Assembly: GCA_963792655.1 (NCBI GenBank) | Contig: CAWBWU010000006.1 | Span: forward strand, 310,001 to 374,000 | Direction: 5' to 3' | DNA: 64,000 nt | DNA from: DOZZ01 sp963792655 | GTDB taxonomy: Bacteria > Acidobacteriota > Terriglobia > Bryobacterales > Bryobacteraceae | In this document: positions 53,893-63,008 of the stretch, in pieces | Position numbering within the stretch: position 1 is the stretch's first letter | Layout of the letters: each line of letters opens with the position of its first letter | Made by a program: the position numbers and the translations under genes | Notes under the pieces: generated by a model | The model's input: the letters and a program-made list of their open reading frames with translations, nothing else | Told to the model about the DNA's origin: nothing | Database searches by the model: none

Positions 53893-53987
53893 TCAGAGGC
53901 GCGACTGGATGGAGCGCACGTGTCGAAAGCTCACGCATTCCGAATCTGCGAACCCGGGCCAATGCGTCCCTTTCGTCGCGCCTCTGA
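53893..53987. repeat. 13-bp inverted repeat in a 266-bp spacer
   Basis: TCAGAGGCGCGAC at 53893-53905 is the exact reverse complement of GTCGCGCCTCTGA at 53975-53987, separated by 69 bases. It lies between the divergent SplB-like and TldD-like genes, a place where promoters for both would be. Nothing coding is apparent in the spacer 53814-54079. Could be ends of a tiny degraded element or an operator. Confidence 0.55.
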
Positions 53988-54079
53988 AAATCATGGCGGC
54001 GGAATGGCCCAGGTAAACGTCGAACACCGCTCTATTACGGGCGCCGCACGTACGCGGGAAGCAGGCAATCTCGAAGGCA

Positions 54080-55783
54080 ATGGTATTTTGGTTTATCGTG
54101 AAGTTTATCTGTGCCGCGGCGATGGGCGCCGCGCTGTTCTTTTCCTCTTCTTTGTTTGCCGCCTCCCAGCCCACGGGAAATGGCCTGATCGACATCCTTT
54201 CAAGTGAACTGGAACGCAACTTCGCCGGACTCAAGGCAAAGGGCGAACCGCGTCCTTATTTTCTTTCTTACGAAGTGACCGACGTAGATTCGCACGTCGT
54301 GTCCGCCACCTTCGGTGCGCTGCAGAGTGCGGACCATAATCGCAATCGACTGCTCGACGTTTCGGTGCGCGTCGGCACGCCGCAACTGGACAACTACCAT
54401 CGCGTGCGCGGCGATGCCGGACAATTTACTTCCGGCATGGCGATCCCGATCGACAACGAGCCTTCAGCGATCAAGCGCCTGGTCTGGATCGATACCGATC
54501 GTGCCTATCGCGCCGCAGCCGAGCGCCTCATCAAAATCCAAACCAATCGCGAAGTCAAAGTGCTCGACAAAGACCAGAGCGCCGATTTCTCGAGCGAAGA
54601 GCCTCGCGCCAGTTCCGAACCCGCTTCCCATCTGACGTTTGACGATGCCCAGTGGAAAGAGACCACGAAGAAACTGTCCGCACTTTTCTCGAAGCACCCT
54701 GTGGTGATGCTCTCGGGCGTCAGCGTGATCGCCCAGAATGAGCGCCGCTCGCTGGTCACTACCGAAGGCGCGCGCATTGAGCACGGGCGCGGTTTCGCGC
54801 GCGTCATCATCTACGCACAAGGTAAAGCCGCGGATGGCATGGATCTCGCGACGTCCGCTTACTTCGACGCTCTCGACACGACTGGTCTGCCTTCGGAAAG
54901 CAGTCTCGAGAAGACGGTGGAGAACGTTGCGGTCAAGCTCGAAGCGTTGCTGAAGGCGCCGGTGGCCGAGCCTTTCGTCGGCCCCGCGATTTTCTCGGGC
55001 CGTGCGTCCGGCGTGTTCTTTCATGAAATTTTCGGGCATCGCATTGAAGGGCACCGCCAGAAAGACGAGTCCGAAGGCCAGACTTTCACGGCCAGCGTAG
55101 GCGAGAAGGTGTTGCCTGAATTTCTGTCCGTCGTCTTCGATCCCACGCGCCGCAAGGTGGACGGTATCGATTTGAACGGCTGGTACACATTCGACGATGA
55201 GGGGATTGCCGGGCGCCCCGTAACTGCCGTACAGAATGGCGTGTTGCGCAGCTTCCTGATGTCGCGCTCACCGATCAGCGGGTTCGCACAGTCCAATGGG
55301 CATGGGCGCCGTCAGCCCGGGCGCGAGATTGTTTCGCGCCAATCGAACCTGATCGTCGAGAGCACGCGCACCGAATCCGATGCTGCACTGCGTACGCAGC
55401 TAATCTCCGAGATCAAGCGCCAGAACAAGCCCTACGGCCTCTACTTCGAAGACGTCTCGGGCGGCTTCACCAACACCGGGCGCGGCAGTCTGCAAGCGTT
55501 CAAAGTGTTGCCTGTCGTGGTCTACCGCGTGTATGCCGATGGCCGCCCCGATGAGATGATTCGCGGCGCAGACATCGTCGGAACACCGCTTGCGAGCTTC
55601 GCGAAAATTCTGGCGACATCCGACCGGGCCGAAGTTTTCAACGGCTATTGCGGTGCGGAGTCGGGCAGTGTTCCGGTCTCGGCCGTTTCGCCGGCGCTGC
55701 TGATTTCCGAGATCGAAATCGAAAAGAAAGATAAGTCGCAGGAACGCCCGCCGTTGCTGCCCGCTCCGGGAGGCGTCGAATAA
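54080..55783 (+). CDS. Exported TldD-like metallopeptidase
   Basis: 567 residues. ATG at 54080 (GTG at 54098 also possible). A signal segment lies at residues 7-28 (AAAMGAALFFSSSLFAAS). The TldD active site HExxxH is present: H315, E316 and H320 in FFHEIFGHRIEGHRQ, followed by the FLSVVFDPTRR and WYTFDDEGIAGRPV blocks. The end matches TldD (NGYCGAESGSVPVSAVSPALLI). TldD/TldE in E. coli is a cytoplasmic heterodimer that cleaves unfolded peptides and processes microcin B17; this copy appears exported, and its target is unknown. The stop overlaps the next gene's start (TAATG). Confidence 0.85.
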   Translation: MVFWFIVKFICAAAMGAALFFSSSLFAASQPTGNGLIDILSSELERNFAGLKAKGEPRPYFLSYEVTDVDSHVVSATFGALQSADHNRNRLLDVSVRVGTPQLDNYHRVRGDAGQFTSGMAIPIDNEPSAIKRLVWIDTDRAYRAAAERLIKIQTNREVKVLDKDQSADFSSEEPRASSEPASHLTFDDAQWKETTKKLSALFSKHPVVMLSGVSVIAQNERRSLVTTEGARIEHGRGFARVIIYAQGKAADGMDLATSAYFDALDTTGLPSESSLEKTVENVAVKLEALLKAPVAEPFVGPAIFSGRASGVFFHEIFGHRIEGHRQKDESEGQTFTASVGEKVLPEFLSVVFDPTRRKVDGIDLNGWYTFDDEGIAGRPVTAVQNGVLRSFLMSRSPISGFAQSNGHGRRQPGREIVSRQSNLIVESTRTESDAALRTQLISEIKRQNKPYGLYFEDVSGGFTNTGRGSLQAFKVLPVVVYRVYADGRPDEMIRGADIVGTPLASFAKILATSDRAEVFNGYCGAESGSVPVSAVSPALLISEIEIEKKDKSQERPPLLPAPGGVE

Positions 55784-57505
55784 TGTTTCGCTCTCCGTCA
55801 GCCCGAATACTCGCGTGCGGCGCGCTGTTCACCGCTGGGATGTTTGCGCAGGCAAACGACCCCGTGATGCGCGCGATGAAAGACGAGCTCGCGCGCTCGT
55901 TGACCCTGCAGATTCCCAGTCTCGAGAAGCCTTACTACATCGACTATGCAGTGGATGAGCTGCGCGTGTTCAGCGCGACTGCCTCGCTGGGCGGCGTAAT
56001 CGGTTCGGAAGAAAATTTCGTGAGCCTGCCGCGCGTGCAAGTGCGTGTGGGCAGTTACGATTTCGACAACACCAATTTCCTGGGCTCCAACTTTGGCTTC
56101 CAAAGCCGCCTGCCTTCCGACGACGATTACAACGTGATCCGTCGCCTGCTGTGGCTCGATACCGATCGCGTTTACAAGAGCGCCGTTGAAGCTATCTCGC
56201 GCAAACGCGCGGCGCTCAAGAGCCTGACGCAAAACGAGACGCTAGCCGATTTCGAAAAGCTTCCGCCCGTGGTGTTGAACCAACCCGGGCGGCTCAGCAG
56301 CGTGAACTTCCCGGATTGGATTGCGCGCATCAAACGCGTCTCCAGTGTCTTCGGCGAGTACGCGAACATCAGAAGCTCTTACGTCACCTTCTACTCGAGC
56401 AGCGGCGCTCATCGCTTCGTGAGCAGTGAAGGTTCGGCGGTGCGCGAGCCTGAAGGTGTTTCGTCGGTGCGCATCAGCGCCTCGGCGCAAGCTGCAGATG
56501 GAATGCTGGTGCACGATGGGGAAATTCTGACAGCGCTCGATCTTGCCGACCTGCCGAATGAGACGGTCATCAAAGCCAAGGCCACGGAGGCCGCACGGAA
56601 CGCCGTCGCCCTCGCCGCTGCGCCGATGGGTGAGACTTACTCCGGGCCGGTCCTATTCGAAGGCACGGCGGGTTCGCAGATCATGGCCGAGGTGCTTGGC
56701 AGAAATCTGGCGTTGTCGCGCAAGCCGGTGGGTCAGTCCGGTTCAGCCCCGGCAAGTGAACTCGAAGGCCGGCAGGGCGTTCGCATTTTGCCCGAGATGT
56801 TCGACGTAGTGGACGATCCGCTGCAAAAAGAGTTTGCAGGACACAAGCTGTTAGGGACGTATGCGGTCGACGAAGAGGGCGTCGATTCCTGAACGCCTGC
56901 AGGTTGTGCAGAAGGGCGTGCTCAAGAACTTCCTTCTCACCCGCGCGCCGAAGCGAGGCTTTGCGCACTCGAACGGCAGAGCCAGGCTGCCGGGCAACTA
57001 CGGCGCAAGCCAGGCATCGCTCAGCAACATGTTTGTGACATCACGCGAGACGCTGCCCGTCTCAGAGATGAAGAAGCGGCTGCTGCAGCTTTGCCAGCAA
57101 CGCGGCAAGCCTTACGGCATCCTGATTCGCAAAATGGATTTCCCCTCGACTGCATCGCTCGACGAAGCACGCCGTGTGTTGACGGGCCAGGGTGGATCGC
57201 TGCATCCGGTAAGCGCACCGCTGCTGGTCTATCGCATCTATCCCGATGGCCGTGAAGAGTTGGTGCGCGGGCTGCGGCTGCGCGGTTTCAATGCGAAATC
57301 TTTGCGCGACATCCTGTTCGCGGGCGACGATCACAATGTCTTTTCGTACCTCGATAACGGCGCGCCGTTCGCGCTTTCGGCTATCGGCGGATCGACTGCC
57401 GAGTCGTGTGTCATCGCTCCTTCCTTGCTCGTCGACGATGTAGACCTTTTCAAAGTAGAAGACGACCTGCCCAAGCTGCCGGTCGTTCCAGCGCCCGCCA
57501 GCTAG
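55783..57505 (+). CDS. Exported TldE/PmbA-like protein without the metal motif (one-base insertion)
   Basis: Signal peptide at residues 1-24 (ACGALFTAGMFAQ). Same fold as the upstream protein: FVSLPRVQVRVGSYDF, DDYNVIRRLLWLDTDRVY, SYVTFYSSSGAHRFVSS, PVLFEGTAGSQIM, and LPEMFDVVDDP. At the HExxxH position it has GSQIMAEVLG, so no zinc site. An extra G at about 56884 breaks the frame at EEGV; removing it continues IPERLQVVQKGVLKNFLL, GRARLPGNYG, ALSAIGGSTAES. About 574 residues repaired. Its overlap with the upstream gene suggests a TldD-TldE heterodimer with a single active site. Confidence 0.82.
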
Positions 57506-57508
57506 TGC

Positions 57509-58786
57509 ATGCGGATTCTCGGCCGGTACGTCTTTCGTGAACTCTCCGTAAGCGCACTGCTCGGTACTGCACTCGCGACGTTCGTCATCTTCTTACAGAA
57601 TCAGGTCAGCCGCGCGCTGTTTCAGCAACTGGTGCGCAGCTCGGCCAGCGCGGAGACAGTGGTCAAGCTGTTTGCGCTGTCGCTGCCTCCGTTCTTTTCG
57701 TTAACGGTGCCGTTCGGTGTGCTGGTCGGGATCCTCGTGGGGCTCGGCCGCATGGCGGGCGATGGCGAAATTGTGGCGATGCGCGCGGGCGGCGTACCAA
57801 GCCGCAGCGTGGTGCTGCCCATCATGCTTTTCGCGTTTGCGGGCGCGCTGGTCGCCGGCCTTTCGTCGCTATGGCTCACGCCGCTCGCGATCCGCACCAA
57901 CCTGCGCGTCGCGAATCGTTTGCTGGTCGCCCAAGTGACCGCCGACGTGCAGCCGCGCGTCTTCGATGAGCAGTTCCCCAACAAGGTTCTGTATGTGGAA
58001 GACGTCGCGCAATCGGGCTTACTTGCGGTGTGGCGTCACATCTTCATTGCGGACATCACGCCCGCCGACGAACGTCCCACCGGCACCAAAGCGCAGGTCG
58101 AAGGGCCGCGGATCACGGTTGCCGATCGTGCGATTGCGGTGCCTGACATCCCGCACAATCGCATTCAGCTTTCACTGCAGAACACGAGCAATCACGAGAT
58201 CGGCAAAGACGTTCTCACCGGCATCCACACGCACTCCGGGCACGACGATCAGATTCTCGAAGCGCAGCCGTCAGCCGAGTTGAAGGCCAAGGGCTACACC
58301 GAGATGCCCACGCGCGATCTGTGGAAGTTTGCGCATCACGCGGCGAAGAACAAGCCCGAGTACATCGAATCGAACATCGAACTCGACCGCCGCCTGACGC
58401 TGCCGATCGCGTGCCTCACGCTCGCCATGGTCGGTATTCCGCTCGGCATATCGACGCGCAAGGGTGGCCGCTCGACCTCGTACATCCTGGCGATTGTGCT
58501 CGCGTTCTTCTGCTACTACGTCGGGTTCATCACGCTGACGGGTCTGGCGCGGCAGAGAACGCTCAGCGTTGACTTGGCGTCGTGGCTTCCCAACATTGCG
58601 TTCGCGGTGGTGGGTTTGATCTTTCTGTTTCGCCTCGAGCGGCCCGGCGATCGCGATCTGATCGCGGCGGTGACCGATGGCGCGCGGAGGCTGTTCTCTT
58701 TCCGTCGCAACGGCGCAGAGAGCGCAGAAGCCGGCGCCACGCAAAGGGGCGGCTCGCGCTTTCTTGCTGTTCCAGATTATCGATAG
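57509..58786 (+). CDS. lptF: LptF-like permease (YjgP/YjgQ); probably first half of a fused LptF-LptG
   Basis: 425 residues. Opening RILGRYVFRELSVSALLGTALATF, then PFFSLTVPFGVLVGILVGLGRMAGDGEIVAMRAGGV (YjgP signature), a beta-rich periplasmic domain (about 150-270), and three C-terminal helices beginning RRLTLPIACLTLAMVGIPL. LptF/LptG with LptB extract lipopolysaccharide and pass it to LptC. At about 58745 a G-run of four could contain an extra base; deleting one G joins this frame to the next protein without interruption. In that case the gene encodes a fused LptF-LptG of about 780 residues. Confidence 0.85.
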   Translation: MRILGRYVFRELSVSALLGTALATFVIFLQNQVSRALFQQLVRSSASAETVVKLFALSLPPFFSLTVPFGVLVGILVGLGRMAGDGEIVAMRAGGVPSRSVVLPIMLFAFAGALVAGLSSLWLTPLAIRTNLRVANRLLVAQVTADVQPRVFDEQFPNKVLYVEDVAQSGLLAVWRHIFIADITPADERPTGTKAQVEGPRITVADRAIAVPDIPHNRIQLSLQNTSNHEIGKDVLTGIHTHSGHDDQILEAQPSAELKAKGYTEMPTRDLWKFAHHAAKNKPEYIESNIELDRRLTLPIACLTLAMVGIPLGISTRKGGRSTSYILAIVLAFFCYYVGFITLTGLARQRTLSVDLASWLPNIAFAVVGLIFLFRLERPGDRDLIAAVTDGARRLFSFRRNGAESAEAGATQRGGSRFLAVPDYR

Positions 58787-59858
58787 CTACATGCTGTCGA
58801 GCTTTCTGTTCTACTTCGCCGTGCTGCTGCTCAGCTTCGTGCTGATGGCAGAGGTGTACAACTTCTTCGAGCTGCTCAGCGACATCGTAAAGAACAAGAT
58901 TCCGTTGTTTCGCGTCTTCACGTATCTGTTCTTTCTCACGCCGAAGCTGATCTACGACATGCTGCCGGTGAGCGTGCTTGTCGGGGTGCTGGTCACCTTC
59001 GGCATCTTCACCAAGAACAACGAAGTGACTGCGCTCAAGGCGTGCGGCGTCAGCCTGCGCCGCTTAGCGATGCCGGTGATTCTGATGAGCGGCGTGCTCA
59101 GCGTCGCTCTCTTCGCTTTCGATCACTACTACATCCCGCAGGCGAACCTGAAGCAGGACGCCATGCGCAACGAGATCAAGAATCTGCCGCCGCAAACCTA
59201 TCTGCGTCCGGATCGTAAATGGATCAAGGGCAAGGGCTCGCGCATTTTCTACTACCGCTACTTCGAGCATTCGTCCAAAACGATGGTCGGCGTGAACGTC
59301 TACGAGGTGGCTCCGGCGAGCTTTGAGATCACGCGCGAACTCGGCGCGGAGCGTGCGCACTGGCAGCCTTCACTGCACACGTGGGTGTTCGAGAACGGCT
59401 GGTCGCGCGATGTGAAGGGGACCGCCGAGAGTCACGTTCAGAAGTTCCAGGCCACCACGTTCCCCGAGATCACCGAGAGTCCCGACTACTTCCTGAAAGA
59501 AGTGAAGCAGGACAAGCAGATGAACTATCTGCAATTGAAGTCTTACATCGCTGACTTGCAGCAGAGCGGCTTCGACACCACGAAGCTGCAGGTGCAGTTG
59601 CAAAAGAAGTTCTCGGTGCCGGTGTTTGCCTTGATTATGGCGATGATCTCGATTCCGTTCGGGTTTCTGGTAGGGAATCGCGGCGCGATGACAGGCATCG
59701 GCGTGAGCATCGTGGTGGCGATGACGTATTGGGGGGTGGGGATGTTCTTCGAACAGCTCGGGGACGTAAACCTGTTGCCGCCCGCGGCCGCAGCATGGGC
59801 TCCCGACGCGCTGTTCTTTCTGGCGGGAACGTACCTGTTGCTGCGGATGCGGACGTGA
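58764..59858 (+). CDS. lptG: LptG-like permease (YjgP/YjgQ), possibly fused to the preceding half
   Basis: If separate, the start is TTG at 58764 (or ATG at 58791): LLFQIIDSYMLSSFLFYFAVLL, then YDMLPVSVLVGVLVTFGIFTKNNEVTALKACGVSLRRLA, the LptG signature, a periplasmic beta region (residues about 110-250) and C-terminal helices (FSVPVFALIMAMISIPFGFLVG). About 364 residues. Either a translationally coupled gene, or the second half of a fused protein whose frame is broken by one extra G at about 58745. The second reading fits fused permeases that I recall in Acidobacteriota. Confidence 0.83.
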   Translation: MLFQIIDSYMLSSFLFYFAVLLLSFVLMAEVYNFFELLSDIVKNKIPLFRVFTYLFFLTPKLIYDMLPVSVLVGVLVTFGIFTKNNEVTALKACGVSLRRLAMPVILMSGVLSVALFAFDHYYIPQANLKQDAMRNEIKNLPPQTYLRPDRKWIKGKGSRIFYYRYFEHSSKTMVGVNVYEVAPASFEITRELGAERAHWQPSLHTWVFENGWSRDVKGTAESHVQKFQATTFPEITESPDYFLKEVKQDKQMNYLQLKSYIADLQQSGFDTTKLQVQLQKKFSVPVFALIMAMISIPFGFLVGNRGAMTGIGVSIVVAMTYWGVGMFFEQLGDVNLLPPAAAAWAPDALFFLAGTYLLLRMRT

Positions 59859-59865
59859 TGCGGAA

Positions 59866-60021
59866 CTAGACTTTTGCTTCTTTGTACTCGACGTGCTTGC
59901 GGACCTTGGGGTCGAACTTCTTCACCAGCATCTTCTCCGTTTTGGTCTTCGGATTTTTCGTCGTGGTGTAGAAGTGACCGGTGCCGGCCGTCGAAACGAG
60001 CTTAATGATGATACGAGCCAT
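59866..60021 (-). CDS. rpmG: 50S ribosomal protein L33
   Basis: 51 residues: ARIIIKLVSTAGTGHFYTTT, then NPKTKTEKMLVKKFDPKVRKHV. L33 binds near the E site of 23S rRNA. It has no zinc-binding Cys pairs, so it is the Zn-independent C-minus type. Immediately downstream of rpmB on the same strand; the pair rpmB-rpmG is a frequent order. Confidence 0.95.
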   Translation of the reverse strand: MARIIIKLVSTAGTGHFYTTTKNPKTKTEKMLVKKFDPKVRKHVEYKEAKV

Positions 60022-60032
60022 GGGATTCCTTG

Positions 60033-60269
60033 TTAAACCTTCACGCCGCGGCGCTGCAGATCGAGAATCACGGATTCAATGCCGTTCTTGTCGATGGTCT
60101 TGATTGCCTTCGCGCTGACACGCAGACGCACGAACCGGTTCAAACTCGGCACCCAAAAACGCTGATGGTGCAGGTTCGGCTCGAATGTTCGTCTGGTTTT
60201 GTTATTGGCGTGGGAAACTTTGTTACCGCTGAGCGGCTTCTTCCCGGTCACTACACATACTTTGGCCAT
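60033..60269 (-). CDS. rpmB: 50S ribosomal protein L28
   Basis: 78 residues: AKVCVVTGKKPLSGNKVSHANNKTRRTF and WVPSLNRFVRLRVSAKAIKTID. One cysteine only (C5), without the zinc-ribbon pairs of the C-plus form. Eleven-base gap to rpmG. The 120-base region upstream (60270-60391) is the REP-like element and carries the shared 5' leader. Confidence 0.95.
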   Translation of the reverse strand: MAKVCVVTGKKPLSGNKVSHANNKTRRTFEPNLHHQRFWVPSLNRFVRLRVSAKAIKTIDKNGIESVILDLQRRGVKV

Positions 60270-60325
60270 ACTGATCCCTTCGGTGCAAAACCTTTATATT
60301 AACCCATCCGCCCCCACCGGGCAAG

Positions 60326-60391
60326 CACGAGCCGCGCACGTGAGTAAGCGGGCACTACAGCAACGCCACTTTGCTTCACGCGCGCGAGTCG
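60326..60391. repeat. Second copy of the palindromic REP-like element
   Basis: Bases 60327-60352 match the left arm of the palindrome at 26519 with one mismatch in 26 (G for A at the tenth base from the right). The right side (60372 onward, GCTTCACGCGCGCGAGTCG) resembles a degraded right arm. It lies between rpmB and the dehydrogenase gene, in the same type of intergenic position as the first copy. Confidence 0.75.
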
Positions 60392-61360
60392 CTACTCCAC
60401 TTCAATCATGCACTTCAACAGTTGCGGACGCCCGTACAGCGACTCGAACTGATCAGGCACGGCTGAAAGCTGTAACCGGTCGGTGATCCATGGCGTGGTG
60501 TCGATCACGCCTTCTTCGATCAGCCGGATGAGGCGCGGGAATTCGTGACAGCTATTGCGGCTGGCGATTAATGTCATTTCGCGCCGGTGGAAGAATGGGT
60601 CGTCAAAGCTGATGCGCCCCGTCACCAGACCGACGAACACCAGCTTGCCTGCGAAATTTACTGATTCGAAGCTGGCTTCCATCGAAGCTGCGTTGCCGGT
60701 CGCATCGAACACGTATTCGAAAAGTTCACCGTCGGCCTGCGCCTGCGTCTCGGCCCCGAGCTTTTCAGCGAACTGCCGGCGGAGTTCGCTCAATTCGCGG
60801 ATGACACCCGTTGCACCGATTGCCTGCAGCGATTGAAACACCGCAAGCCCAATTGGACCCGCACCGACAATCAGCGCGCGCTGTCCGCGCTGAATACCGC
60901 TCCGCGTCACAGCATGAGCGCCAATGCCCAGTGTCTCTACCAGTGCCAGTTGATCCAAAGTCAGCTTTGACGATTTGTGCAACAAACGTACGGGGATCGA
61001 GAGGAACCCGCGCATGCCTCCGTCGGTGTGAACGCCCAGCACTTGCAGGCGTTCGCAGCAATTCGGGCGATTGGTGCGACACGAATAGCATTCGCCGCAG
61101 TTGACATAGGGCTCCACCGCGCAGAGATCACCGGGCGCCACATGACTGCCCTTGGGCGCTTCGATGATTTCCACGCCAAGCTCGTGACCGAGCACCCGTG
61201 GATATGAGAAGAATGGCTGCTTGCCGCGGAACGCGTGTAGATCGGTGCCGCAAATGCCGACGCGATGCACACGTACGACAGCGTCGTTCGGGCCTGCGGT
61301 AGGCCGCTGACCTTCGCGCCCTACAAATTTACCTGGAGTCTCGAGAACAATCTCGCGCAT
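60392..61360 (-). CDS. Zinc-dependent alcohol dehydrogenase family protein (MDR)
   Basis: 322 residues. GICGTDLHAFRG (residues 36-47) and GHELGVEI near residue 58 supply the catalytic zinc ligands Cys/His/Glu; the structural zinc cysteines are C88, C91, C94 and C102 region (CGECYSCRTNRPNC). The Rossmann motif is GAGPIGLAVF near residue 165. Like threonine/sorbitol/galactitol dehydrogenases in pattern; the substrate cannot be read. Conserved VGLVTGRISFDDPFFHRREMTL near residue 240. The stop is close to the REP-like element. Confidence 0.88.
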   Translation of the reverse strand: MREIVLETPGKFVGREGQRPTAGPNDAVVRVHRVGICGTDLHAFRGKQPFFSYPRVLGHELGVEIIEAPKGSHVAPGDLCAVEPYVNCGECYSCRTNRPNCCERLQVLGVHTDGGMRGFLSIPVRLLHKSSKLTLDQLALVETLGIGAHAVTRSGIQRGQRALIVGAGPIGLAVFQSLQAIGATGVIRELSELRRQFAEKLGAETQAQADGELFEYVFDATGNAASMEASFESVNFAGKLVFVGLVTGRISFDDPFFHRREMTLIASRNSCHEFPRLIRLIEEGVIDTTPWITDRLQLSAVPDQFESLYGRPQLLKCMIEVE

Positions 61361-61550
61361 GAATGCTCAGGTTACAACAACCTGAGAAGAGTTCCTCGTC
61401 AGGCGAGAAGAGGAGTCCGGCGGCCGCCCGGAGGAAAGCGCCGCCGGCCCTGGAACCCCACGAGCGTGCCCATATGGGGTACCAAACCTACATTAAGATA
61501 TCTAAACCATACTACGCCTAAAAAAGTTGCGGCGTTACCGGCAATTGTCT

Positions 61551-62216
61551 CTAACGCAGATAAAACAAACTCAAGCGTGGCAATTTTGCCGCATCCAGCA
61601 GTAACCGTTGCAGAAATTGTGCTTCGAGCATCGCAATCTGTGGAGCACTCATCTTCGATCTGTATGGCTTGATGTAACTCTCAAGCTCCTTGCGATTAGT
61701 AAGTGCTTCGGCTTCTGACTGCCGTGTCCGGGCGATTGCAATCATCTGCTCTTCCAGTACAGTCAGCGTCTGCTCTAGTGCCTCTAAGTCTGTTTCGCGC
61801 GAATTCAGCTCGCCGATGATGGTCTGTAGAGAAGCTGCGAGCCCATGATACACGGCGTCGTTGCGCAGTAGAGTTTCGTGGTTTGCCTCCAGGTAAGAGC
61901 GAATAGCGTCAGCCGGGAAGGGCGCAGGCGTATTCGCGCGCGGTTGCTCTGGCTTACGTTGCGCGGCCGCGAGTACTGCTTGCGAACAGAAGGCAAGCGA
62001 ATTCACACGCTGCGTTTTGCTCTTGCGCGCGCGCCATTTCTCGAACGCCGTGTCGATGCCGATTAACACGGCTTCCAGCGGGATGTCCGATGCCTTCCAG
62101 CTCTCTATCAACGCCCAGTCGAGGGGCGACAGTAGAAACAAGCTTGTGCCCCGCGCTTTCTGGAAGTGCTCTTCAATCTCGGTGAAGTAGTTGAAGTAGT
62201 TAGAGAAATCGTTCAC
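61551..62216 (-). CDS. Unknown protein in the coaX operon
   Basis: 221 residues, GTG start overlapping the coaX stop (GTGA). Mostly helical: an N-terminal LSPLDWALIESWKASDIPLEAVL block that recalls a helix-turn-helix, then RARKSKTQRVN (basic) and a long helix from about 135 to 195 (SRETDLEALEQTLTVLEEQMIAIA) likely a coiled coil. No catalytic motif. The N-terminal two-thirds resemble Acidobacteria proteins of unknown role that follow coaX. A 190-base spacer (61361-61550) separates it from the dehydrogenase; I see no gene in it. Confidence 0.7.
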   Translation of the reverse strand: MNDFSNYFNYFTEIEEHFQKARGTSLFLLSPLDWALIESWKASDIPLEAVLIGIDTAFEKWRARKSKTQRVNSLAFCSQAVLAAAQRKPEQPRANTPAPFPADAIRSYLEANHETLLRNDAVYHGLAASLQTIIGELNSRETDLEALEQTLTVLEEQMIAIARTRQSEAEALTNRKELESYIKPYRSKMSAPQIAMLEAQFLQRLLLDAAKLPRLSLFYLR

Positions 62217-62983
62217 TTCTGACGAATGCGCTCCCAGATCAGCCGCAAGCCATCGAGCGTCAAGTGTTCATCGATGTGCTTCAGATACTTCGAATCGCGC
62301 GCGATCAACGCAGCTTGTCCTCCTGTCGCAACCGTTCGCGTGTCTGGCCCGAGTTGCTGCATTAGTCTCTCAGTGATTCCATCGATCGCACCAAGCGCGC
62401 CATAGTAGAGCCCCGACTGCATGCTGGACACCGTGTTCGCGCCGATGATCGCATCCGGCCGTTGGAACTCGACGAAGGGCAGACGCGCGGTCTTGTTGAA
62501 CAACGCTTCAACCGAGATCCCGATACCTGCAGCAATCACGCCCCCGAGATATTCGCCTTGCCCTGAAATCGCGTCGAAGGTAATGGCCGTACCGAGATCG
62601 ACAACGATGCACGGCCCGCCATAGCGATGGAACGCGGCAACGCCATTCACCAACCGGTCTGCGCCAACTTCTTCCGGGTTTGCATAGCGAATCGGCATAC
62701 CGGTGTCCGTCTGATGATTGACGAACACTGCGGAAACGCCGAAATAGCGCTCAGCCATTTCTGCGAGTGAAGGATTGAGCGGCGGAACGACGCTGGCGAT
62801 GAGGATGCCCTCGATGTGCACCGCGTCCAGATTCGCGAGCGTGAAAAGGTTGCGCAGCAGAATGCCCCACTCGTCGGACGTCTGGTCGCGCACCGTACGC
62901 AGTCTGCGGTGGTCGGCGAGATGACCGTCCTCGAAGATGCCGATCGTGACATTGGTGTTGCCGACATCGAGGGCGAGCAGCAT
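62213..62983 (-). CDS. coaX: Type III pantothenate kinase
   Basis: 257 residues from the ATG at 62983. Phosphorylates pantothenate, the first step of CoA synthesis. The ASKHA fold is shown by ALDVGNTNVTIG (D6), GADRLVNGVAA with D109 and the DLGTAITFDAIS block near residue 130, plus TGGQAAL near 230. A start further upstream (63082) would run into birA and lacks homology. 25 bases downstream of birA; part of nadC-birA-coaX on the minus strand. Confidence 0.95.
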   Translation of the reverse strand: MLLALDVGNTNVTIGIFEDGHLADHRRLRTVRDQTSDEWGILLRNLFTLANLDAVHIEGILIASVVPPLNPSLAEMAERYFGVSAVFVNHQTDTGMPIRYANPEEVGADRLVNGVAAFHRYGGPCIVVDLGTAITFDAISGQGEYLGGVIAAGIGISVEALFNKTARLPFVEFQRPDAIIGANTVSSMQSGLYYGALGAIDGITERLMQQLGPDTRTVATGGQAALIARDSKYLKHIDEHLTLDGLRLIWERIRQK

Positions 62984-63008
62984 GCAGGAATTATTGTAAG
63001 TGGACTGC

